Origin: an uncultured Alphaproteobacteria bacterium
GTDB taxonomy: Bacteria; Pseudomonadota; Alphaproteobacteria; Rhodobacterales; Rhodobacteraceae
Direction of reading: 5' to 3'
Assembly (NCBI GenBank): GCA_902574225.1
Contig: CACGMO010000001.1
Coordinates: 1-64,000 of the forward strand
DNA: 64,000 nucleotides
The position numbers were made by a program, and so were the translations under genes. Of the stretch, positions 33,179-40,873 are shown one piece after another; position 1 is the stretch's first letter; every line of letters starts with the position of its first letter. The notes under the pieces were generated by a model. That model did no database searches. It saw only the letters and a list, made by a program, of their open reading frames with translations, and was not told where the DNA came from.

Positions 33179-35196
33179 AGGATCTTCTAAAAAGTGTGGG
33201 TCAAGAGTATTTATTGAAAAATGTTTCTACTATTAAAGGTATCGGTCCTAAGTCTTCCAAAACACTTTCACAAGCGTCCATAGAGTCCGTATTAGACCTT
33301 CTTCTTCTTTTACCTAGAAAATATAAAAGAAGAGACCGTTGGTTTAAAGTGGATAAAAGGTTGCTTCCTCGAACTGTTACAATAGAAGTTTTAATAAAAA
33401 AGCATATTTACCCTAAAAACAGACGATCACCCCTCCGAATATCAGCAGAAACATACGGTAACCCTCTAATAATTATATTATTTTCTTTTAACAAGGCTCA
33501 GCTGAAAAATTATTATCCACCTGGTAAAAATGTAGTGATTTCTGGGGACCTAACACTCGATGGAAGTACGCTGACTATGATACACCCCGATTATTCCGTC
33601 AAACCAGATCAAATCTTTAAAATCCCTCAAATTGAGCCCATCTATCCTTCTGTTTATGGCTTCGGAAATAAATTGTTGCAGAAAACAGTTGGTAATGTAA
33701 TCAATGATTTTAACTTAATTGCGGAATGGTACCCTAAAAAGTTTATTCAAGTAAAAAACTGGCCCAGTTTTTTAGAAGCGTTAAAACTAATCCATATGCC
33801 TAAGGATAATAAAGACCTATCCTTTATTATGAAAGCTAGAGAAAGGCTTATTTTTGATGAATTTTATGCTTATCATCTAAAATTAGATAAATTTCGACGT
33901 ACTGCTAAGAAAAAAGAAGGTTTCAAAGTACATGGGGATAAAGCCCTTATTAAAAAATTAATTAATAATCTTTCTTTCCAGCTTACTAGAGGCCAGCTAA
34001 ATGCGCTTCACGAAATTTTAGATGACATTGAAGCAGAGCCTAAAATGAATCGTTTGCTGCAAGGCGATGTTGGTAGTGGCAAAACTATTGTTGTCCTTCT
34101 TGCTGCAATATTTGTAGTTTCGGGAGGGCATCAAGTTGCAATTATGGCTCCTACAGAGGTACTCGCAATGCAACATGTGGAATCACTGAGAGACGTCTTG
34201 AGAACACAAGTGATAACTAAATTGAATGTTACTGTTTTAACTGGATCAGACAATCGAAGTGAAAGGGAGAAGAAGTTGCTTTTGATTGCTTGTGGCAAAG
34301 CAAAAATCGTTATAGGCACACATGCTCTTTTCCAAAGAAATGTACGTTTCTATAATCTTCGCTTGGCTGTAATTGATGAGCAACATAAGTTTGGAGTAAT
34401 GCAAAGATTTAGATTGGAAAAAAAAGGCAATGTTAACTCAATTATAATGAGTGCAACCCCTATACCCAGATCTTTAGCTTTGACAGTATTTAGTGATCGT
34501 GATTTGACTACAATCAAGGAGAAACCAAAAAACAGGCTGAGTATCGAAACGCTTGCCATATCTATAAAAAAAATTAGAAAGCTATTGAATAAATTGGCCG
34601 AGCAGATGTCTGAAGGTCAGCAAGTTTATTGGGTGTGTCCGTTAATAGAAGAGATCGAAAATAACCATCTCTCTAATTCAAATGATAGATTCGTGTATTT
34701 GAGAAATGAATTTAGCCAGTTTACGGTTGGCCTAATTCATGGACAAATGCCTAGTGAGGATAAGGAAAGTGAACTAAAAAAATTTAACGAAAGAAAAATT
34801 GATATTTTAGTATCAACCACTGTTATTGAAGTCGGAATAGATAATCCAAACGCCACAGCAATTGTGATTGAAAATGCAAATAGATTTGGTCTTTCACAGT
34901 TACATCAACTTAGAGGTAGAGTTGGTAGGGGGAATAAAAAATCATATTGCTTTCTCTTATATGATGGAAATCTTTCAGATCAAGCTATACAGAGGTTAAA
35001 AATAATGAGAGAGACGCAGGATGGGTTTGAGATTGCTGAAAAAGATATGTCTCTCAGAGGCTCTGGAGATTTGCTAGGAACGATGCAGTCGGGCCATAAA
35101 ATATTTAAGTTGTCTGAAGTGACGGAAGAGCCCGCGCTATTCTTGGAGGCGTACAAACTAGCGCAAGATACTAAAACTGCAGTACCAAAGCGATAA
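33175..35196 (+). CDS. recG: ATP-dependent DNA helicase RecG
   Basis: 673 residues. Wedge/OB domain at the N-terminus (LPRKYKRRDRW), Walker A GDVGSGKTIV, DEQH box (IDEQHKFGV), SATPIPRSL, and the family motif QLHQLRGRVGRG in helicase domain 2; C-terminal LRGSGDLLGTMQSG. Remodels stalled forks. Translationally coupled to ligA (ATGA overlap). Confidence 0.97.
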   Translation: MKDLLKSVGQEYLLKNVSTIKGIGPKSSKTLSQASIESVLDLLLLLPRKYKRRDRWFKVDKRLLPRTVTIEVLIKKHIYPKNRRSPLRISAETYGNPLIIILFSFNKAQLKNYYPPGKNVVISGDLTLDGSTLTMIHPDYSVKPDQIFKIPQIEPIYPSVYGFGNKLLQKTVGNVINDFNLIAEWYPKKFIQVKNWPSFLEALKLIHMPKDNKDLSFIMKARERLIFDEFYAYHLKLDKFRRTAKKKEGFKVHGDKALIKKLINNLSFQLTRGQLNALHEILDDIEAEPKMNRLLQGDVGSGKTIVVLLAAIFVVSGGHQVAIMAPTEVLAMQHVESLRDVLRTQVITKLNVTVLTGSDNRSEREKKLLLIACGKAKIVIGTHALFQRNVRFYNLRLAVIDEQHKFGVMQRFRLEKKGNVNSIIMSATPIPRSLALTVFSDRDLTTIKEKPKNRLSIETLAISIKKIRKLLNKLAEQMSEGQQVYWVCPLIEEIENNHLSNSNDRFVYLRNEFSQFTVGLIHGQMPSEDKESELKKFNERKIDILVSTTVIEVGIDNPNATAIVIENANRFGLSQLHQLRGRVGRGNKKSYCFLLYDGNLSDQAIQRLKIMRETQDGFEIAEKDMSLRGSGDLLGTMQSGHKIFKLSEVTEEPALFLEAYKLAQDTKTAVPKR

Positions 35197-35219
35197 AAAA
35201 ATTATTTTGTTTACATTTT

Positions 35220-35245
35220 GTTCTTTACATGTTCCTAATATGTTC
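35220..35245 (+). promoter_or_regulatory. Two overlapping LexA (SOS) boxes
   Basis: Three GTTC half-sites at 35220-35223, 35231-35234 and 35242-35245, each separated by exactly seven bases, giving two overlapping GTTC-N7-GTTC sites. This direct repeat is the established LexA-binding site of Alphaproteobacteria. It lies 25 bp upstream of the micro-ORF start and overlaps its candidate promoter. Confidence 0.8.
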
Positions 35246-35251
35246 TATATT
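35224..35251 (+). promoter_or_regulatory. Candidate sigma-70 promoter of the SOS micro-ORF
   Basis: TTTACA at 35224-35229 (inside the first LexA spacer) and TATATT at 35246-35251 (just after the last half-site), spacer 16 bp. LexA bound to the boxes would cover the space between -35 and -10. The predicted start near 35258 gives a leader of about a dozen bases that still holds the ribosome site. An alternative -35 (TTTACA at 35210) exists. Confidence 0.55.
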
Positions 35252-35269
35252 ATATTGAAGGAGTCAATA

Positions 35270-35386
35270 ATGAAAAATAAAATACTTTTTCTAATGTCAG
35301 AAAAAAGTCTTATAGCAGACATTATAAATTTAATTATTATTGGAATGTCGCTTTTTTTATATGGACTAGTTACTTTTTGTTTTTAA
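35270..35386 (+). CDS. SOS-box-controlled 38-residue membrane peptide
   Basis: ATG at 35270 has AAGGAG at 35258-35263, spacing six, the best ribosome site in this neighbourhood. Thirty-eight codons to TAA at 35386. Residues 1-13 (MKNKILFLMSEKS) are polar/basic; about 14-38 form one hydrophobic helix (LIADIINLIIIGMSLFLYGL...) that runs to the C-terminus. Two LexA boxes sit on its promoter. SOS-induced single-helix peptides are known: SidA of Caulobacter (29 residues, blocks division) and TisB of E. coli; no sequence match to either is claimed. Inferred role: DNA-damage checkpoint or toxin at the inner membrane. The last 21 bp overlap the end of the convergent NifU-like gene. Confidence 0.72.
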   Translation: MKNKILFLMSEKSLIADIINLIIIGMSLFLYGLVTFCF

Positions 35387-35803
35387 GCCGGAAACTTCTT
35401 GCAATGCTTCAATTGAAGCGTCAAGAATAAGAAGAACCGAGTCATGCCTATATGGAACTTTTTGAGCAGGCTCGAAGTACTTGTATCTAGTAAATGGTTC
35501 CTCTATTAAAAAGGTTCCTGTTTCCAGGAATATTTTTAAGTTTTTTCTTAGTTCCGTTATTACGCCAATATCTGTGCCAATCGCATGGGTTACGAAAATA
35601 CAAGCTGATGCCTGACCAAGGGCACATGCTTTTATATCAAGTCCAACCTCCCTAATCTTTGACTTCGATATATTTAAGTCCATAGTAATGCTAGAACCAC
35701 ATATCGCAGTTCTCTTTGTAACAGTAACGTCTGGATGCATTAACCTAGTTGTGACGGGAATAGTAGAGGCAAGTTCTAAAATATTATTTGTGTATAAATC
35801 CAT
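35366..35803 (-). CDS. NifU/IscU-like iron-sulfur scaffold protein
   Basis: 145 residues from ATG 35803 (MDLYTNNILELAS); the frame opens 21 codons earlier but that part is unlike the family and would overlap hisI. Conserved scaffold residues: CGSSITMDL with the first Cys, KACALGQASACIF with the second and third, then a C-terminal ARHDSVLL-like segment (PYRHDSVLLILDA). It differs from IscU in lacking LPPVK. Likely holds nascent Fe-S clusters; in related genomes it lies beside hisI as here. Confidence 0.82.
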   Translation of the reverse strand: MDLYTNNILELASTIPVTTRLMHPDVTVTKRTAICGSSITMDLNISKSKIREVGLDIKACALGQASACIFVTHAIGTDIGVITELRKNLKIFLETGTFLIEEPFTRYKYFEPAQKVPYRHDSVLLILDASIEALQEVSGLKTKSN

Positions 35804-35842
35804 GTGTGTTAAATATCCCCTATACTGACAAAGGACTATAAA

Positions 35843-36181
35843 GTGAATGAAATAAAATTTAAACAAAAAATAGATAATTTAAAGTTTAATGATAGAGGCT
35901 TAATTCCGTGCGTAGCACAAGATTACGAAAGTAGGCAGGTTCTAATGCTTGCTTGGGGATCTAAAGACACATTATTTCAGAGTTTTTCGAGTGGGCTTGC
36001 AACCTATTGGTCGAGGTCCAGAGGTGAGGTTTGGATCAAGGGAAAAACATCTGGTAACATTCAAGAAATAAAAAAAATGCACATTGATTGCGATAGAGAT
36101 ACCGTCCTGTTTGAAGTTAAGCAAATTGGCCCCGCCTGTCATACTGGGTCTAAATCATGTTTCTTTACAGAACTTTTCTAG
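35843..36181 (+). CDS. hisI: Phosphoribosyl-AMP cyclohydrolase
   Basis: 112 residues, typical monofunctional HisI. Third step of histidine synthesis. Motifs: VLMLAWGSKDTLFQSF, ATYWSRSRGEVWIKGKTSGN, HIDCDRDTVLF (Mg/Zn ligands) and ACHTGSKSCFF (Zn Cys/His). GTG start after AAGGA. Its stop overlaps the trmFO stop by four bases (shared CTAG). Confidence 0.95.
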   Translation: MNEIKFKQKIDNLKFNDRGLIPCVAQDYESRQVLMLAWGSKDTLFQSFSSGLATYWSRSRGEVWIKGKTSGNIQEIKKMHIDCDRDTVLFEVKQIGPACHTGSKSCFFTELF

Positions 36182-37530
36182 GGAGTATTTTGAGACTTTA
36201 ACCAACTGTGAAAACTCGATTTTGCAATTGATGTATAGGCTGCATATCTTTCTCGTCTGTTTCTCTTGCCTTTAAAATCTTTCACAGTAGATTTGAAAAG
36301 GCCAAAGTTTACATTCATCGGCTGAAAGTCATTATTTTGTGCAATTAGATGATGGGCAAGGGCTCCCAAAGCAGTATCAGCAGGAGGTAATTTTACTTCT
36401 TCACCCAGAATTTTTGCTCCAACCATTCGTCCCACCAGCAAGCCAATGGCAGCGCTCTCTACATACCCTTCGACACCAGTGATTTGTCCTGCAAGACTAA
36501 TATCAGGGTATGATTTTAGTTGGAAGTATTTATCTAAAATATCTGGTGAATTCAAAAAAGTATTTTTATGTATTCCGCCCAACCGTGCAAATCTAGCTTC
36601 CTGCAGGCCATTAATTGACCGCAAAATTTCTGCTTGCCTAGAATGCTTGATTTTTGTTTGGAATCCTACAATATTGAATAAAGTGCCTTCCTTATTTTCT
36701 TTTCTAAGTTGAACCACAGCATATGGTTTCACATCACTGTTTGGATTGGTGAGTCCTACTGGTTTCATCGGTCCAAATCTAAGCGTATCCTTTCCTCTTG
36801 ATGCCATTACCTCGATTGGTAAACAACCGGAAAAAAATGGTACATCTGCTTCCCAATCATTAAAGTCGGCTTTATCACTTTCAGAGATTTTAGAAACAAA
36901 CTCATAATATTCATCTTTTGTCATAGGACAGTTAAGGTAAGCTTCCCTCTCTTCAATGCTATCTCCTTTATCATACCTAGATTGAAACCATGTACTCTCA
37001 TAATCAATAGAGTCCGCGTAAACGGTAGGTGCTATAGCATCATAAAAATATAAATTTTTTGATCCAGTAATTTTTATTAGAGATTGTGCTAGCTTATTTG
37101 ACGTAAGAGGACCAGATGCAATTATTACGTGGTCTTCTGCTAATTGTTTTAAGTCTGTAATCTCTTTTTGTATAATGTTTATAAAAGAATTTTTTTTTAT
37201 TAACTCAGTTATTTCTGACGAAAATTTCATTCGATCAACTGCCATTGCACTTCCCGCTGGTATGCGTGCCTTGTCACCCGTTGAAATAATAAGTCCATTT
37301 GCAGCTCTCATCTCCCAATGTAATTGTCCTACAGCATTATTGGTGTGGTCATCTGATCTAAACGAGTTTGAGCAAACTAGCTCTGCTAACAAAGAAGTCT
37401 TATGGGCGGGAGTTTTTTTATTGGGCCTCATTTCGTATAAATTTGATGATATACCCATTCGACCTAGCTGCCACGCGGCTTCACTTCCAGCGAGTCCACC
37501 TCCAACTATAGCGACTTTTTTCTCTGACAT
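36178..37530 (-). CDS. trmFO: Methylenetetrahydrofolate--tRNA (uracil-5-)-methyltransferase TrmFO
   Basis: 450 residues. FAD-binding VAIVGGGLAGSEAAWQLGR at the N-terminus, then LVCSNSFRSDD, ASGPLTS, YFDAIAP-type motif (FYDAIAPTVY), FFSGCLPIE, PYAVVQLR, GQITGVEGYVESAA. Makes m5U54 in tRNA with folate as methyl donor. Starts at the base next to the gyrA stop (37531), so the two genes are one transcript. Confidence 0.96.
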   Translation of the reverse strand: MSEKKVAIVGGGLAGSEAAWQLGRMGISSNLYEMRPNKKTPAHKTSLLAELVCSNSFRSDDHTNNAVGQLHWEMRAANGLIISTGDKARIPAGSAMAVDRMKFSSEITELIKKNSFINIIQKEITDLKQLAEDHVIIASGPLTSNKLAQSLIKITGSKNLYFYDAIAPTVYADSIDYESTWFQSRYDKGDSIEEREAYLNCPMTKDEYYEFVSKISESDKADFNDWEADVPFFSGCLPIEVMASRGKDTLRFGPMKPVGLTNPNSDVKPYAVVQLRKENKEGTLFNIVGFQTKIKHSRQAEILRSINGLQEARFARLGGIHKNTFLNSPDILDKYFQLKSYPDISLAGQITGVEGYVESAAIGLLVGRMVGAKILGEEVKLPPADTALGALAHHLIAQNNDFQPMNVNFGLFKSTVKDFKGKRNRRERYAAYTSIAKSSFHSWLKSQNTP

Positions 37531-40239
37531 TTAATCTGAGTCTTCGGTTGTATCCGCAATCCAAGCAACAGATACGACGTTTTCATCTCCCTTGGTATCA
37601 AAGACTTTTACACCAGATGCGCTTCTCGACTGCCTTGATATTTCAGATACAGAGCAACGGATACTTTGGCCTGTAGACGTAACTAGCATTATTTGATCAT
37701 CATCTTCTACAGTAAAGGAGGCTATGATGCTATCTTGTCGTCTTTCAAGATTAGCAGATGTGATTCCTTGACCGCCACGCCCCGATCTTCTATACTCGTG
37801 GGCCGAAGATCTTTTGCCGAAGCCTTGAGACGTTATTGTTAATATCCATTCCTCCAAGGCACCCAACTCAACATATCTCTCTTGACTTAAAACTAATGTG
37901 GAGTCTTCTCCATTTTCAATTCCGTTATCTTCACCCGTAATTGCTCTTCTCATTTTGAAATATGCTAATCGTTCCTCTGTACTGACCTCTACGTGTTTTA
38001 ATACAGCCATAGATATGACGGTGTCATTTTTCTTTAAAGTTATTCCTTTAACTCCAATGGAATCACGACCTTTAAAAATTCTAACATCTTCAGTATTAAA
38101 ACGAATAGCTTTTCCTTTTGCAGTAGTAAGCAGTACATCATTATCATTTTTGCAAATCTGTGCACCAACAAGTGTTGTGTTTTCAGGTAATTTCATAGCA
38201 ATTTTTCCATTTGCTTTTACATTTGTGAAGTCTGATAACGCATTTTTTCGAACGTTACCTGTAGAGGTTGCAAAAAATATTTGAAGGTCTTTCCAAGTTT
38301 CCTCTTCTGCTTCAACTGGCAATATAGTTGTAATTCTCGAAGATGAATTTATTGGTAGTAGGTTTACAATAGCTTTACCTTTCGAGCTTCTGCCACTTTG
38401 TGGTAGCCGCCAAGTCTTAAGCTTGTACACAAAACCATCTGATGAAAAGAATAATAGAGGTGTATGTGTATTCGTAACGAATAGATTAGTTACCACGTCA
38501 GCTTCCTTTGTATTCATGCCTTGGGTACCCTTGCCACCACGTTTTTGCTCTCTGTATTCAGATAATGCTGTTCTTTTAATGTACCCTTCTCTTGTAACTG
38601 TAACGACCATTTCTTCTTTCTCGATAAGGTCTTCATCCTCAAAATCTCCCTCAAATTCCTGGATTTCTGATCTTCTAGGGATAGCGTAGCTTTCTTTGAC
38701 TTCCTTAAGTTCTTCAGAAATTATTTTTCTTATTCGTTCTCTAGATTTTAAAATAACGAGGCAAACTCTTATCTTGTCTGCTAAGTCTTCTAGCTCACTG
38801 CCTATTTCAGTCGCTCCTAGTGCTGTTAATCGCTGAAGGCGCAACTCGAGTATTGCTTTTGCCTGTTGTTCAGACAACAAATAAGTTCCATCTTCGTTAA
38901 TTTTGTGCAGAGGATCATCAATAAGTTCTAAATATTGGCTTAACTCTTTTACTCTCCACTTTGTATTCATAAGAGTTTCTTTTGCTTTGGATGGATTTTC
39001 GGAACTCCTAATTATAGCAATAACTTCATCAACATTCGTAACTGCAACGGCTAAACCACAAAGGAGGTGGCTTCTTTCTCTGGCTTTCTCAAGTTCAAAA
39101 ATGGTTCGTCTTGCAACCACTTCCTCTCGAAATTCAATGAACTTATTCAAAAAACTCTTTAAGTTGAGGAGACTTGGTTTCCCTTTATCTAAGGCTAAAA
39201 GATTGAAGCCAAAACTCGTTTGCATCTGTGAAAAACGATATAGTTGGTTTAAAACCACTTCCACGGTGGCATCCCTTTTTAAGTCAATAACAACCCTTAC
39301 ACCAAGTCTATCCGACTCATCCTGAACATGTGATATTCCCTCGATCTTTTTTTCCCTTGCGAGCTCTGCTATTTTCTCGACCAGGGAGGATTTATTTACC
39401 TGATATGGAATTTCAGTTATCACTATTGATAACCTATCTTTTTTGTGTTCTTCTAACGAATGTTTTGCTCTTATAATTATTGAACCCTTACCGGATAAAT
39501 ATGCTTGTCTAGAACCAGATTGACCTAAAATGATACCACCAGTAGGAAAGTCGGGAGCAGGTAACAATTTCATCAAATCCTCAATTTCTATTTGAGGATC
39601 TTCTATTATCGCTAATGAAGCATCAATCACTTCTCCAATGTTATGGGGAGGAATATTTGTTGCCATTCCCACGGCGATACCCCCAGCACCATTTACTAAT
39701 AAATTTGGAAATCTTGCTGGTAAAACATTAGGCTCAATATCTTTTCCATCATAATTGTCTTGGAAATCAACAGTATCCTTTTCAATATCGTCAAGCAAAG
39801 CTGCTGTAGGGTTCGCCATTCGAACCTCTGTATACCTCATCGCGGCAGCGGAATCTCCGTCAATTGATCCAAAGTTTCCTTGCCCATCTAGTAACACTAA
39901 AGACATTGAAAAATCTTGAGCCATTCTGACTAAAGCATCATAGATAGCCTGATCTCCATGAGGATGATATTTACCCATTACATCGCCTACAGGTCGAGCA
40001 GATTTTCTATATGGTCGGTCGAATGTATTATTTGTCTCATGCATCGAGTATAGAATTCGTCTATGAACGGGTTTTAAGCCATCTCTGAGATCTGGAATAG
40101 CTCTGCTAACAATTACGCTCATTGCGTAGTCTAGGTAAGCGGATTTCATCTCTGATTCTAGCGAAACTTGCGAAACACTATTATCTATTAATATTTTATC
40201 ACCCTCTGAGTGCTCTTCGTTACTATCGTTATCTGTCAA
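37531..40239 (-). CDS. gyrA: DNA gyrase subunit A
   Basis: 902 residues. Catalytic Tyr136 in AAMRYTEVRM; winged-helix and tower domains; GyrA box QKRGGKG (~559) and six-bladed C-terminal pinwheel. The quinolone region reads HPHGDQAIYD, so the equivalent of E. coli Ser83 is Gln97, while Asp87 is kept. Introduces negative supercoils with GyrB, which is not in the window. Followed by trmFO without a gap; ssb lies 29 bp upstream. Confidence 0.97.
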   Translation of the reverse strand: MTDNDSNEEHSEGDKILIDNSVSQVSLESEMKSAYLDYAMSVIVSRAIPDLRDGLKPVHRRILYSMHETNNTFDRPYRKSARPVGDVMGKYHPHGDQAIYDALVRMAQDFSMSLVLLDGQGNFGSIDGDSAAAMRYTEVRMANPTAALLDDIEKDTVDFQDNYDGKDIEPNVLPARFPNLLVNGAGGIAVGMATNIPPHNIGEVIDASLAIIEDPQIEIEDLMKLLPAPDFPTGGIILGQSGSRQAYLSGKGSIIIRAKHSLEEHKKDRLSIVITEIPYQVNKSSLVEKIAELAREKKIEGISHVQDESDRLGVRVVIDLKRDATVEVVLNQLYRFSQMQTSFGFNLLALDKGKPSLLNLKSFLNKFIEFREEVVARRTIFELEKARERSHLLCGLAVAVTNVDEVIAIIRSSENPSKAKETLMNTKWRVKELSQYLELIDDPLHKINEDGTYLLSEQQAKAILELRLQRLTALGATEIGSELEDLADKIRVCLVILKSRERIRKIISEELKEVKESYAIPRRSEIQEFEGDFEDEDLIEKEEMVVTVTREGYIKRTALSEYREQKRGGKGTQGMNTKEADVVTNLFVTNTHTPLLFFSSDGFVYKLKTWRLPQSGRSSKGKAIVNLLPINSSSRITTILPVEAEEETWKDLQIFFATSTGNVRKNALSDFTNVKANGKIAMKLPENTTLVGAQICKNDNDVLLTTAKGKAIRFNTEDVRIFKGRDSIGVKGITLKKNDTVISMAVLKHVEVSTEERLAYFKMRRAITGEDNGIENGEDSTLVLSQERYVELGALEEWILTITSQGFGKRSSAHEYRRSGRGGQGITSANLERRQDSIIASFTVEDDDQIMLVTSTGQSIRCSVSEISRQSRSASGVKVFDTKGDENVVSVAWIADTTEDSD

Positions 40240-40268
40240 AAGTAAGCATTCCTGAAAAAATGGTGAAA

Positions 40269-40745
40269 CTAAAATGGGATCTCATCGTCTAAGTCATCTG
40301 GACCCAGACTATCCTGATTAGGCCCACCTGATCCAATTGATTGATACGGCTGCGTTTCATTTTGTTGATTCGAAATATTAGTGATATCATCAGGCCTCCC
40401 ACCCAGCATCGTTAGCTCACCTCTAAAATTCTTTAGCACTACTTCTGTTGTGTATCTATCATTACCTGCTTGATCCTGCCATTTTCTTGTTTCCAACTGT
40501 CCCTCAATATAAACTTGCGAGCCTTTTCTTAGATATTGCTCGGCTATCTCGGCAAGACGTTCGTTAAAAATTGCTATATTGTGCCAGCTGGTGCGCTCCT
40601 GTCTCTCTCCGGTGCTTGAGTCTTTCCACGTTTCACTCGTAGCTAAGGAAAAATTACACACCTTTCCTCCAGATGGAAATTCTCTCATTTCCGGATCTTT
40701 TCCTAATCTTCCGATAAGAAGTACCTTATTTAAACTTCCAGCCAT
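40269..40745 (-). CDS. ssb: Single-stranded DNA-binding protein
   Basis: 158 residues. OB fold [61 protein letters not shown]; Gln/Asn/Gly-rich linker; acidic tip DDLDDEIPF that binds repair proteins. Divergent from uvrA, a common arrangement; the 128-bp region between them has no perfect GTTC-N7-GTTC site. Confidence 0.97.
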   Translation of the reverse strand: MAGSLNKVLLIGRLGKDPEMREFPSGGKVCNFSLATSETWKDSSTGERQERTSWHNIAIFNERLAEIAEQYLRKGSQVYIEGQLETRKWQDQAGNDRYTTEVVLKNFRGELTMLGGRPDDITNISNQQNETQPYQSIGSGGPNQDSLGPDDLDDEIPF

Positions 40746-40873
40746 GACAAAACCCTCGCTCTCTTAATCTAACATCGAAGTATATAATTTTCAACAAAGT
40801 ATCAAGGTGAATATTAAAAAGTACTTTAAATATTTACCATTTGCTTTAATTGATTATAAGGAGGTTATGTTCG

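Noticed and set aside
36446-39325. Long antisense ORFs opposite trmFO and gyrA
   Set aside because: Frames of 88-140 codons lie fully inside well-identified genes, lack ribosome sites and have biased composition; they are shadows.
40746-40873. LexA box between ssb and uvrA
   Set aside because: uvrA is often in the LexA regulon, but no GTTC-N7-GTTC or reverse pattern is present here; the one GTTC close to the start has no partner at the right spacing.
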